Shown: one piece after another, positions 39,896 through 47,933 of the stretch
Numbering within the stretch: position 1 is the stretch's first letter
How the letters are laid out: every line of letters starts with the position of its first letter
Source of the DNA: Nocardia neocaledoniensis
GTDB lineage: Bacteria; Actinomycetota; Actinomycetes; Mycobacteriales; Mycobacteriaceae
Assembly (NCBI RefSeq): GCF_003182135.1
Contig: NZ_QGTL01000004.1
Coordinates: 186,001 to 250,000, forward strand
Direction: 5' to 3'
Length of the DNA: 64,000 nucleotides
Notes under the pieces: model-generated
What the model saw: the letters and a program-made list of their open reading frames with translations, nothing else
What the model was told of the DNA's origin: nothing
Database searches by the model: none
Translations under genes and position numbers: made by a program

Positions 39896-40071
39896 GCGCC
39901 CACGCTAACGGCCGCCGCTGTCGGCTCCGCCGTGGGCCGGGCGGCACCTGCGAGTCCGCGAACCAGCAATCTGCGGAACACGAGCGGCGCGGCGGCGACG
40001 TGCGCGGCCGTCACCGTGAAGTCGCCCCGTGGCAACGGGTACGGCGGCTCACCGGTGCGGAATTCCGGCAA
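39892..40071 (-). CDS. Possible small gene or gene fragment coupled to the SDR
   Basis: This frame reads as ordinary coding sequence (PEFRTGEPPYPLPRGDF, then AAHVAAAPLVFRRLLVRG) and its TGA overlaps the SDR ATG (ATGA), as in a coupled operon. It has no ATG; a TTG at 40071 is the first candidate start and the frame is open to 40122. I do not recognise it. It could be the 3' remnant of a lost gene. Confidence 0.3.
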   Translation of the reverse strand: MPEFRTGEPPYPLPRGDFTVTAAHVAAAPLVFRRLLVRGLAGAARPTAEPTAAAVSVGA

Positions 40072-40151
40072 ATCCGGCGTACGGCCGGACCTGTTCCGAC
40101 ACCACGCCCATTTCCCCGCAGATCAGCGGCCCGCGCTTGTACCGTCGAGGC

Positions 40152-40655
40152 ATGACCGATCCCCGGTACAACTACGATCCAGCGAACCCGCAGTATCCAC
40201 CGAACCAGGGACAGCCCCCGCAGCCCAAGGTCAACGTGGGCAAGTTGTGGGCGGGTGGTATCGGCACCGCGGTCGTCGCCGCCCTGCTCGTCGTGGTGGC
40301 GATCATGCTGATCCGGGGCGTGCTCGGCATCGCGATCCTCGCGCCGGAAGGGGCGGGCACCTACGGCTCGGTGTCGACCACGTCCTACGCCGTGGCCGCC
40401 GCGGGCGCGGCCCTGCTGGCGACGGCGCTGCTGATGGTGCTGCTGCTGGCCATGCCGAGTCCGATGACCTTCTTCACCTGGATCTGCCTGCTGTGTACCG
40501 CCGTCGCGGTGATCCTGCCGTTCACCCTCATCGCCGACCTGGACGCCAAGATCGCGACCGCCTCGCTCAACCTGGTCATCGGCCTGGCGATCACCACCAT
40601 GCTGAACTCGGTCGGCACCGCCGCGCAGAACGAGGCGCGTCAAGGCGGGTACTGA
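40152..40655 (+). CDS. DUF6069-type four-helix membrane protein
   Basis: A 167-residue protein. A Pro/Gln/Tyr-rich cytoplasmic start (RYNYDPANPQYPPNQ) leads to four membrane helices (first at ~33-56, the last ending LNLVIGLAITTMLNS). The plan matches the DUF6069 family common in Actinobacteria. Function unknown. The ATG at 40152 lies 8 nt after GAGGC. Confidence 0.8.
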   Translation: MTDPRYNYDPANPQYPPNQGQPPQPKVNVGKLWAGGIGTAVVAALLVVVAIMLIRGVLGIAILAPEGAGTYGSVSTTSYAVAAAGAALLATALLMVLLLAMPSPMTFFTWICLLCTAVAVILPFTLIADLDAKIATASLNLVIGLAITTMLNSVGTAAQNEARQGGY

Positions 40656-40709
40656 TCGTCACAGCCGCGCCGAGATGCCATCGGGCCAGGGCAGCCGCAG
40701 AATAGAGGG

Positions 40710-42050
40710 ATGTCCGATCCCGGGTTCACCCCCACGCAGCTCGCGGCCCGCGCCGCCTATCTCCTGCGCGGCAACGACCTGGGCACGATGACGAGCGCCG
40801 CGCCCCGCCTCTATCCGCACATGTGGAGCTGGGACGCGGCGTTCGTCGCGGTCGGCCTGGCGCCGTTGAGCGTGGAGCGCGCGGTCGTCGAACTCGACAC
40901 GCTGCTCTCGGCACAGTGGAAGAACGGGATGATCCCGCACATCGTCTTCGCCAACGGCGTGGACGGGTACTTCCCCGGCCCCGCGCGCTGGGAATGCCGC
41001 AAGCTCGCGGCCAACGCCCCTGACGGTCCCGACACCTCCGGCATCACCCAGCCGCCGGTGCACGCCATCGCGGTGCAGCGCATTCTCGACCATTCCCGCA
41101 GGCACGGCCGCTCCACCAGGGCGGTCGCCGAGGAATTCCTGAACCGGCGCTGGCCCGACCTGGTGCGCTGGCACCGCTGGCTCGCGCACGCCCGCGACCC
41201 CAAGGAGACCGGGCGGGTGACGCTGTACCACGGCTGGGAGTCCGGCATGGACAACTCGCCCCGCTGGGATCGCGCCTACGCCAATGTGGTGCCCGGCGCC
41301 GACCTGCCGCCCTACCGCCGCGCCGACACCGCGATCATCTCCGACCCCACCCAGCGCCCGAGCGACCGCGAATACGACCGCTACCTGTGGCTGGTCGAGC
41401 AGATGCGGCGCGCGGCCTATGACGACTACCAGCTCACCTCGGTGATGAGCTTCGCCGTGGAGGACGTGTTCGTCTCGGCGATCTTCGCGCTGGCCTGCGA
41501 GGTGCTCGCCGATATCGGCGAGGAGTACAAGCAACCGCACGCCGACGTCCGCGAACTGCACGGCTGGGCCGAACGCTTCCGCAACGGCGTGGTCGCCACC
41601 GCCGACGAACGTACCGGCGCCGCACGGGATTACGACGTGCGCCTGCAGCGCTGGATCAACACCGAGACGCTGGCGATGTTCGCGCCGTTGCTGGCGGGCG
41701 GGCTGCCGCGGCACGCCGAACGCGCCCTGCTCAACACCTTCGAGGGACCGCGTTTCTGCGGGCACCCCGATCTGCGCTACGCCCTGCCGCCCTCGACCTC
41801 GCCGGTCTCCAAGGACTTCCGCCCCCGCGAGTACTGGCGCGGACCGGTCTGGCCGGTGATGAGCTGGCTGTTCTCCTGGGCCTTCGCCCGGCGCGGCTGG
41901 GCCGAACGCGCGCACATGCTGCGCGCCGAGGGCCTGCGCCAGGCGGCCGACGGGAGTTTCGCCGAGTACTACGAGCCGTTCACCGGCGCGCCGCTGGGCA
42001 GTATGCAGCAGTCCTGGACCGCGGCCTCGGTGCTGGACTGGCTCGGCTGA
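40710..42050 (+). CDS. ggh: Glucosylglycerate hydrolase (GH63-type)
   Basis: A 446-residue (alpha/alpha)6-barrel glycosidase close to the mycobacterial glucosylglycerate hydrolase, which splits glucosylglycerate, a compatible solute of nitrogen-limited cells, into glucose and glycerate. LYPHMWSWDAAFVAVGL, MIPHIVF, YHGWESGMDNSPRWD and REYWRGPVWPVMSWL are the barrel motifs carrying the catalytic acids. The length matches. The glycerate could feed the glycerate kinase at 20548. It is cytoplasmic, with no signal peptide. Confidence 0.9.
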   Translation: MSDPGFTPTQLAARAAYLLRGNDLGTMTSAAPRLYPHMWSWDAAFVAVGLAPLSVERAVVELDTLLSAQWKNGMIPHIVFANGVDGYFPGPARWECRKLAANAPDGPDTSGITQPPVHAIAVQRILDHSRRHGRSTRAVAEEFLNRRWPDLVRWHRWLAHARDPKETGRVTLYHGWESGMDNSPRWDRAYANVVPGADLPPYRRADTAIISDPTQRPSDREYDRYLWLVEQMRRAAYDDYQLTSVMSFAVEDVFVSAIFALACEVLADIGEEYKQPHADVRELHGWAERFRNGVVATADERTGAARDYDVRLQRWINTETLAMFAPLLAGGLPRHAERALLNTFEGPRFCGHPDLRYALPPSTSPVSKDFRPREYWRGPVWPVMSWLFSWAFARRGWAERAHMLRAEGLRQAADGSFAEYYEPFTGAPLGSMQQSWTAASVLDWLG

Positions 42051-42051
42051 G

Positions 42052-42735
42052 TCAGTAGTCGCTCGCGACGGGCATTTCGACGGTGATGCCGAGTTCGCGG
42101 GCCAACGTCGCGGCCAGCGATTCCAGGTCACCGCCCTGAATGGTGGCGCCGCGCAACGCGGTCAGCCCGGAGACGCCGGTGAGATCGCACTCCTCGAAGC
42201 GCAGATTCTGCTGGATCCTGGCGTCGGCGAAGCGGGCGCCGGCGAGATTGCAGCGTTCGAAGCGGACATTGCGGAACTCGGTGCGCTGAAAATCGGCCTG
42301 ACGCAGATCGCAGTCACGGAACACCACTGTGCGCAACCGGGATTCGGCGAACGAGGCCATGTCCGCGCGGGAGGATTCGACCAGCACGTCGCGCAGGACG
42401 CCCGCGGTCCAGGACAATCCGGTGAGCCTGCCGTGCGCGACCACGGATTCGAACATCGACGAGTCGTCGGCCTGCACATTGGCGAGGTCGCACACGCGCA
42501 ACTCGGATTCGGTGATCCTGGCCTGGTGCAGGGTGCTCGGAAAGCGGACGCTGTCGAACAGGCAGCCCTCGGCGCCGAAGCCGTACACCCGCGACTCCGC
42601 GAAATCGGCCCCCGAGTATTCGCGATCGGTGACGGTCCGGTCGTCGACCGGGTCGTCACCGGGCGACTCCGCCGGCCGCAGCGCACGCGGCGCCGTCACC
42701 GCGGGTTCGAACCGCACCTCACGCTTACGCGCCAT
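42052..42735 (-). CDS. Pentapeptide-repeat protein
   Basis: A 227-residue protein. After ~40 charged residues come pentapeptide-type repeats A(D/N)LXX, for example SGADFAESRVYGF, CDLRQADFQRTEFRNVRFE and CNLAGARFADARI, which form a right-handed quadrilateral helix. A short helical C-terminus follows (LESLAATLARELGI). Qnr/MfpA members mimic DNA and protect gyrase, but many others have unknown roles, so no specific role is claimed. The ATG at 42735 fits the start of conserved sequence. Confidence 0.88.
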   Translation of the reverse strand: MARKREVRFEPAVTAPRALRPAESPGDDPVDDRTVTDREYSGADFAESRVYGFGAEGCLFDSVRFPSTLHQARITESELRVCDLANVQADDSSMFESVVAHGRLTGLSWTAGVLRDVLVESSRADMASFAESRLRTVVFRDCDLRQADFQRTEFRNVRFERCNLAGARFADARIQQNLRFEECDLTGVSGLTALRGATIQGGDLESLAATLARELGITVEMPVASDY

Positions 42736-42864
42736 GCCAACTCCCGTCGTCTGTGTGTCGGCACCAAGATACGGACCCGCACCGACCGGTCCTCGGTAAC
42801 TATTCACAGACACCCCATCAACACCACTGGTCACAGGGCGTAGCGGGCACTACGGTCGAGGGCC

Positions 42865-43608
42865 ATGGACACCAAGCGCTGGAGTTCGACGGTTCGCCGA
42901 GGTTGCACCGCGCTGTCGGTGATGGCGCTGGCCGGGCTCTCGCCCGCGCTCGCCCACGCCGAGCCGAGTGGTCCCGATGTGTCGTCGTGGCAGCACGTGG
43001 ACGGGCGGATGATCGATTGGCACGCCGTGCGCGCCGCCGGTCATCAGTTCGCGATGGTGAAGGCCACCGAGGGGCTGCACTACGTCAATCCGTACTTCGT
43101 GCCCGACAGCATCCTGATGCGCACGGCGGGCGTGGCCAGGGGCACCTACCATTTCGCCAGGCCGGAGCTGCCGCCCGAACCGCAGGCGGCGATGTACGCG
43201 GCCACGGTCCTCGGCCAGAACGGCCCGCTCGACCTGCCGCCTGTGCTCGACCTGGAGACCTCCGGCGGCCTGGCCCCCGCCGACCTGATCAACTGGACCG
43301 AGCGCTACCTCGCCACCGTGCGGGCCCTGACCGGGCGCACCGCGATCATCTACACCTACCCCCACTTCTGGAAGACGGCCATGGCCGACACCAGCCTGTT
43401 CACCCACCACCCCCTGTGGATCGCCGACTACAGCGGCAACCCCGAACCCGACGTCCCCGGCAACTGGCCCACCTGGACCTTCTGGCAGACCACCGACCGC
43501 GGCAGCGTCCCCGGCATCGGCGGCGCCACCGACGTCAACCGCTTCAACGCCACCCACACCGATTTCGCCCGCTTCGCCAACATGTCGGGGTTGTTCGGCA
43601 GCAGCTAG
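42865..43608 (+). CDS. Secreted GH25-family lysozyme
   Basis: A 247-residue protein. The signal peptide ends ALAHA before EPSG. The GH25 barrel starts with GPDVSSWQHVDG (first catalytic Asp), then FAMVKATEGLHYVNPYF and YHFARPELPP, with the DLET catalytic acid motif (VLDLETSGG) and WIADYSG near the end. It cuts the MurNAc-GlcNAc bond of peptidoglycan outside the cell. No wall-binding domain is attached. It may act in wall turnover. Confidence 0.93.
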   Translation: MDTKRWSSTVRRGCTALSVMALAGLSPALAHAEPSGPDVSSWQHVDGRMIDWHAVRAAGHQFAMVKATEGLHYVNPYFVPDSILMRTAGVARGTYHFARPELPPEPQAAMYAATVLGQNGPLDLPPVLDLETSGGLAPADLINWTERYLATVRALTGRTAIIYTYPHFWKTAMADTSLFTHHPLWIADYSGNPEPDVPGNWPTWTFWQTTDRGSVPGIGGATDVNRFNATHTDFARFANMSGLFGSS

Positions 43609-43622
43609 CGCGTCCGGCCAAA

Positions 43623-43628
43623 TATGGT
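43623..43628 (+). promoter_or_regulatory. -10 element of the toxin-antitoxin operon
   Basis: TATGGT (TANNNT) ends 7 nt before the GTG at 43636, consistent with a leaderless transcript. Confidence 0.5.
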
Positions 43629-43635
43629 CATACTT

Positions 43636-43926
43636 GTGACTATGAAACTCGCTGAGGCGAAAGCCACGCTCTCCGAGCTGGTCGCTCGCGTCCGCGGCCA
43701 GCACGAACGGGTGACGATCACCGTGCACGGCGAGCCCGCCGCGGTGCTGGTGGCCGTCGAGGACCTGGAGTCGATGGAGGAGACCATCGCGATCCTGTCC
43801 GACCCCGAGACAGTCGGTCGCCTGATCTCGTCCGATGCCGAACTGGCGCGCGGCGAGACCGTGACCGCCGATGAGCTCGCTCAGGCGATGGCCGTCCGCG
43901 CTGCGATGTCACATCGCAGCGCATGA
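43636..43926 (+). CDS. Type II antitoxin, Phd/YefM family
   Basis: A 96-residue antitoxin. The N-terminal Phd/YefM fold (MKLAEAKATLSELVARVR, then VTITVHGEPAAVLVAVEDLE) dimerises and binds the operator; the flexible acidic C-terminus neutralises the toxin. GTG 43636 fits a leaderless start; ATG 43642 is two codons in. Its stop overlaps the toxin ATG (ATGA), the classic arrangement. Confidence 0.92.
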   Translation: MTMKLAEAKATLSELVARVRGQHERVTITVHGEPAAVLVAVEDLESMEETIAILSDPETVGRLISSDAELARGETVTADELAQAMAVRAAMSHRSA

Positions 43927-44192
43927 CGGAATATGCGCTCGAGACGACGCCGACCGTCCGGCGGATGCTGACCGAACGGCTCCCCGAGACCGTGGCCGCG
44001 GCTGCGTTCGAATTCATGACCGGACCGCTACTGGACAGTCCGTACCGGGTCGGTAAGCGGCTGCAACCGCCCTTGGACGACCGCTTCTCCGCACGACGTG
44101 GCACCTATCGAGTGATCTATCGCGTCGACGACAAGCGCAAGGTGGTGACCGTGGTCGATGTGAACCACCGTCGCGATATCTATCGCAGCTAG
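43923..44192 (+). CDS. Type II toxin, RelE/ParE family
   Basis: An 89-residue toxin. The RelE fold is shown by the two N-terminal helices (TVRRMLTERLPETVAAAAFEF), LDSPYRVGKRLQPPLDDRFSARRG, and the strand pair YRVIYRVDDKRKVVTVVDVNHRRDIY with the basic residues used for ribosome-dependent mRNA cleavage. It is coupled to its antitoxin. It looks intact. Confidence 0.92.
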   Translation: MTEYALETTPTVRRMLTERLPETVAAAAFEFMTGPLLDSPYRVGKRLQPPLDDRFSARRGTYRVIYRVDDKRKVVTVVDVNHRRDIYRS

Positions 44193-44200
44193 CCGGAAAC

Positions 44201-44240
44201 GACGAAACCGGTACTCGCCCAGTCGAGTACCGGTTTCGTC
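44201..44240. terminator. Very strong bidirectional hairpin
   Basis: GACGAAACCGGTACTCG (44201-44217) and its exact complement (44224-44240) form a 17-bp stem with a 6-nt loop, between the toxin gene and the convergent phoX. Confidence 0.9.
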
Positions 44241-44246
44241 GGCGGG

Positions 44247-46310
44247 TTACACGCCGATGCGTCCGCCGTTCTTCTTCCACACCACGGCCACCGCGGGCCG
44301 GGGCTGGGAGGTGCCGCCGTCGGGCCAGTGCGACTGCGGGTTCTCGGGTGTCGCGTCGTCGGCCTCGCCCGGGTGCTGGACCGAGACGATCACGCGCTGC
44401 TCGGTGACGATCGGGCCGCAGGTCTCGCCGCCCTTGGGGACGGTCAGGAACTGCTTGGTCTCGCCGCGGTTGGGGCCGTCGAGGACCACCGAGAACAGGC
44501 CGTCGTTGGTCTTGAGGGCGTTGCCGTCGGTGGAGATCCACAGGTTGCCGTAGGGGTCGAAGGCCAGGTTGTCCGGGCAGGAGATCGGGCTGACCTTGGT
44601 CTTGTCGAAGCCGGCGAAGTAGGTGTCGGCGGCGGCCGGATCACCACAGACCAGCAGCAGCGACCAGGTGAAGTCGGTGCCGGTGTGGTTGTCGTCGATC
44701 TCGAGGACCTGGCCGTTCTTGTTCAGCTTGCGCGGGTTGGCCTCGTCGACGCCCGGCTTGTCGTCCTTGGCACGGTTGTCGTTGTTGGTCAGCGCCACGT
44801 AGACCTTGCCGGTGTACGGGTTGGCCTCGAAGTCCTCGGGGCGGTCCATCTTGGTGGCGCCGACCTTGTCGGCGGCCAGCCGGGTGAACACCGCGACCTC
44901 GGCGGCCGACATGCCGTCGACCAGCGACTTGCCCTTGCCGTCCTCGCCGGTCTCCAGCAGCGGAATCCACTGGCCCTTACCGGTGAAGCCCTTGTCGGAG
45001 GGCACGGCGCCGCTGCCGTCGATCTTGTCGGCGTGGTCGCCGGTGAGCTTGGCGACGTAGAGGGTGCCCGCGTCCAGGATGGTCAGGTTGTGCCGCATGG
45101 CCGCGGCGCCGGTGCCCGACTGCATCTTGCGCTTGGACACGAACTTGTACATGTAGTCGAACTTCTCGTCGTCGCCGGTATAGGAGACGACGTCACCGTT
45201 GTTCGTGACGTAGATGTTGGCGCCCTCGTGCTTGAGCCGACCCATCGCCGAGTGCTTGATCGGGGTGGAGGTGGCATCCCACGGGTTCACCTCGATGACG
45301 TACCCGAAGCGGTTGGCCTCGTTGGGCTCCTGACTCAGGTCGAAGCGCTTGTCGACGCGCTCCCACTGGTTCGGCGTGCCGCCCTTGGGGAAGCCGTAGC
45401 GCTTCACCCGGCCCTGCGGATCGGAAGCCTTGTCGCCGTTGGCGAAATAGCCGTTGAAGTTCTCCTCGCCGGAGAGCACGGTGCCCCAGGGGGTCACGCC
45501 GCCCGCGCAGTTGGCGAAGGTGCCGAGCACCTTGGTGCCGGAGGAGTCGGCGCCGGTGACGGTGAAGGCGCTGCCCGCGGCCGGTCCGGTGAGGGTGAAC
45601 TCGGTGTCGGCGGTGATGCGGCGGTTGTACTTGCCGAAGACCGGGGTGAGCTTGCCGGTGCCGGCCTCGCCCTTGACCTCGACGACCGAGAGCCCGTGCG
45701 CGGCCTTGGTGATGGCGATCTGCTCGTCGGTCGGGGCGTCCTTGTTGTAGCCGCGGAACATCATCGGGCCGGTCGTGTACTCGTGGTTGACCACGAGCAG
45801 GTAGCTGTTGGCCTGGCCCTCGATGGGCAGCAGCGCGGCGAAGTCGTTGTTGTAGCCGAACTGCTTCAGCTGCGCGGCCGCGCTCTGCTTGTCGAAGTCG
45901 AACGCGGGGGCGTCGGCGAAGATCGGATCGCCCCAGCGCAGCACGATCTGCTGCTCGTAGCCCTCGGGGATGACCAGCGCGTCTTCCTTGTTGGGCGCCA
46001 CGGCGGTGAAGTTCGTGCCGGTGCCGGGGGCGCCGGCCGGGGTCGGCGCCGGAGTCGAGGAGGACTCGGCCGCGTCGTCACCACAGGCGGCCAGCGCGCC
46101 CGCCGCGCCGAAGGCCAGCACCGCGGCCGCGCCGCCCTTGATCAGGCCGCGGCGGTTGAGCCCGCTGACGATGTCACCGAAGTAGGCGCCGGCGGAGGTG
46201 TTCGGCGGCTCGTGGAAGCACGCGTTGCCGCACTTGTATTCACAAGTCAGGGCGGCTCGTGACGACTGACCGTCGTGCTTGACGAACAGTGCGAGCGGTT
46301 TCAGACTCAC
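44247..46310 (-). CDS. PhoX-family phosphatase (DUF839)
   Basis: A 687-residue secreted phosphatase of the PhoX type. A ~45-residue cytoplasmic-like lead (EYKCGNACFHEPPNTS) precedes a Tat signal (LNRRGLIKGGAAAVLAFG) with a lipobox-like LAACG. The beta-propeller contains NHEYT, GGVTPWGTVLSGEENFNGYF, GRLKHEGANIYV and RPEDFEANP, whose acids and Cys bind calcium and iron in this family. It scavenges phosphate from esters outside the cell. GTG 46310 has AGGAG 5 nt upstream. It is probably phosphate-starvation induced (family knowledge). Confidence 0.93.
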   Translation of the reverse strand: MSLKPLALFVKHDGQSSRAALTCEYKCGNACFHEPPNTSAGAYFGDIVSGLNRRGLIKGGAAAVLAFGAAGALAACGDDAAESSSTPAPTPAGAPGTGTNFTAVAPNKEDALVIPEGYEQQIVLRWGDPIFADAPAFDFDKQSAAAQLKQFGYNNDFAALLPIEGQANSYLLVVNHEYTTGPMMFRGYNKDAPTDEQIAITKAAHGLSVVEVKGEAGTGKLTPVFGKYNRRITADTEFTLTGPAAGSAFTVTGADSSGTKVLGTFANCAGGVTPWGTVLSGEENFNGYFANGDKASDPQGRVKRYGFPKGGTPNQWERVDKRFDLSQEPNEANRFGYVIEVNPWDATSTPIKHSAMGRLKHEGANIYVTNNGDVVSYTGDDEKFDYMYKFVSKRKMQSGTGAAAMRHNLTILDAGTLYVAKLTGDHADKIDGSGAVPSDKGFTGKGQWIPLLETGEDGKGKSLVDGMSAAEVAVFTRLAADKVGATKMDRPEDFEANPYTGKVYVALTNNDNRAKDDKPGVDEANPRKLNKNGQVLEIDDNHTGTDFTWSLLLVCGDPAAADTYFAGFDKTKVSPISCPDNLAFDPYGNLWISTDGNALKTNDGLFSVVLDGPNRGETKQFLTVPKGGETCGPIVTEQRVIVSVQHPGEADDATPENPQSHWPDGGTSQPRPAVAVVWKKNGGRIGV

Positions 46311-46395
46311 GGTGACTCCTGTGTAGGTCGGACTTCGCCGCACGGTAGGCACCGCAGGCGAGCCCTCGGGAACGCGTAGATGAACACACGACCAA

Positions 46396-46424
46396 AACTC
46401 GGCGAGTGGTGTACTCGCCGAGTT
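46396..46424. terminator. Hairpin terminator
   Basis: AACTCGGCGAGT (46396-46407) and ACTCGCCGAGTT (46413-46424) form a 12-bp stem with a 5-nt loop just after the 46443-47243 gene, upstream of phoX. Confidence 0.85.
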
Positions 46425-46442
46425 CAGGAAAGTTGGGTGTCA

Positions 46443-47243
46443 TCAGGCGTTGATCGGCAGCGCGATCACCACCTCCCGTTCGTCGCCGGGCAGGTAGTGG
46501 GCCTGCACGATGCGCCCGACCTGCACCGATCCGATGGCCGTCGGCGGCAGGTACTTGTCGACGCTGGTCTCGAAGGTGGAGCCGTCGGGCCGGGTGACCA
46601 CCAGGCCGAGCACCACCTCGGTGTAGCCGCCGCGGGTGCGGCCGGGCACGTCCAGGCTGCGGACGACGGCCTGGGCGGCGATGCCGCGTTCGGCGATGTC
46701 GAGCTTGGCGCGGGTGGTGATGCCCTTGCGGATGAGCGATTCGTTCATCGCCCGCTGCGCGGCACCCTGGTCGCCGGAGCGGTCGACCTCGACCTTGTCG
46801 GTGCGGCCGGGCAGGTAGCGCACCGGCAGGACGACGCCGGGCTGCAGCAGGGCGAGCTCGGTGAGCGGCACGATCATCTTGGCCTGCGAATCGAAGACCT
46901 TGCCGTCGGCGCCCTCGACCCGGAATTCGATCTTGACCTGCGGCTGGTCATTGACCGAGACCCCGGTCTGGCGGAAGGAGACGATGGTGCCGATGCCCAC
47001 CTCGCCCTGGCGGAACTCACCACTGTTGCGGCCGGTGAAGGCCTCGATGATGCCGTCGCCGGTGAAGGCGAACACCATCGGGACGATCGTGAGGGCGATG
47101 ATCGGCAGCGCCATCTGCGGGCCGACCCAGCCGAGCATGCCGCCGGTGAACTCGTCGGGGGTGTAGGTGAGGCCGTAGTACAGGTAGTAGCCGATGGCCA
47201 GGATTCCGAACGCGACCGCGGCCGCACGCAGCTTGGATTTCAT
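46443..47243 (-). CDS. Membrane-anchored hypothetical protein
   Basis: A 266-residue protein with two membrane helices in the first 65 residues (AFGILAIGYYLYYGLTY and ALPIIALTIVPMVFAF). The remaining 200 residues look beta-rich in two similar halves, each with V(D/G)xPxxxxxF/Vxxx-like strands and a PLTELALLQPG or PPTAIGSVQVG turn followed by VLPVRYLPGR / IVQAHYLPGD, resembling tandem DUF3592-like domains. Function unknown. The lpqH-type gene lies 42 bp upstream on the same strand. Confidence 0.75.
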   Translation of the reverse strand: MKSKLRAAAVAFGILAIGYYLYYGLTYTPDEFTGGMLGWVGPQMALPIIALTIVPMVFAFTGDGIIEAFTGRNSGEFRQGEVGIGTIVSFRQTGVSVNDQPQVKIEFRVEGADGKVFDSQAKMIVPLTELALLQPGVVLPVRYLPGRTDKVEVDRSGDQGAAQRAMNESLIRKGITTRAKLDIAERGIAAQAVVRSLDVPGRTRGGYTEVVLGLVVTRPDGSTFETSVDKYLPPTAIGSVQVGRIVQAHYLPGDEREVVIALPINA

Positions 47244-47285
47244 GGTTCCTCCTCGGGAAGTGGTGCGACCGGGTCGCGGACAGGG

Positions 47286-47801
47286 TCAGGCGATGGTGGT
47301 GCAGGCGAAGGTGATGTCGAACTTCGCGGTGGCCGGGCCGGCCAGCGGGTTGGTCATGTCGGGGGCGCTCACGCCCTCGCCGGTGACCTTGAAGGTGTTG
47401 CCGTCCTTGGTGAGCGTCGCCGAGCCGCCGGGCTGGCCGTTGCCGTAGCCGACCGCGTAGGGCAGGCCGTTGGAGCCGCCCTGGGAGCCGGCGATGGCGA
47501 CCGCCTGGACGGTGTCGCCCTCGATCGAGGCGCTCACCGAGAGGTTGCCGTAGGTGGCGTTGGCCAGGTCGGTGAGCGCCAGCGCCAGCGTGTTGCCCTG
47601 CTTGGCGCAGGTGGTCTCGAACTTGGCGTCGAACGCCTTGCCGTCGACGCTGGCGGCGGACTTGCCCGCGGCCGGTGCCGGCGCGGCCGAGCCGGTGCTG
47701 CTCGGGGTGGCGGTGCTGCCGGAGTCGTCGCTGCAGCCGGTGACGAACAGGGCGGTGGCGGCGGCGGAAGCGGCGAGGGCGGCGATCAGCTTGGTGTTCA
47801 T
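47286..47801 (-). CDS. 19 kDa lipoprotein antigen family (LpqH-like)
   Basis: A 171-residue lipoprotein. The signal peptide ends at the lipobox VTGC, followed by a Ser/Thr/Ala-rich linker. The mature domain has the LpqH pattern: a conserved Cys pair (TTCAKQGN ... FACTTIA), LTDLANATYGNLS, and NTFKVTGEGVSAPDMTNP near the end. Such proteins are surface antigens of mycolata; their molecular role is not settled. The presence of this family supports a mycolic-acid host. Confidence 0.88.
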   Translation of the reverse strand: MNTKLIAALAASAAATALFVTGCSDDSGSTATPSSTGSAAPAPAAGKSAASVDGKAFDAKFETTCAKQGNTLALALTDLANATYGNLSVSASIEGDTVQAVAIAGSQGGSNGLPYAVGYGNGQPGGSATLTKDGNTFKVTGEGVSAPDMTNPLAGPATAKFDITFACTTIA

Positions 47802-47921
47802 GGTGTTTCCGTTCTCTCGGTCGTGCGGGTCGGTGGTGGTTGACCCGTTGAGAGAAAGGTAGAAATCGCGACGGCCCTACCGATCCCAACTTTTCGCGGC
47901 GCCGAGCGCCCTAAATGCCGT

Positions 47922-47927
47922 TAACCT
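47922..47927 (+). promoter_or_regulatory. -10 element of the CHAT operon
   Basis: TAACCT (TANNNT) ends 6 nt before the ATG at 47934. There is no ribosome site, so the operon probably starts as a leaderless transcript. Confidence 0.5.
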
Positions 47928-47933
47928 GGTCGA

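Noticed and set aside
42052-42735. Qnr/MfpA fluoroquinolone-protection protein
   Set aside because: Pentapeptide repeats alone are not specific; the charged N-terminus and helical C-terminus do not clearly match MfpA.
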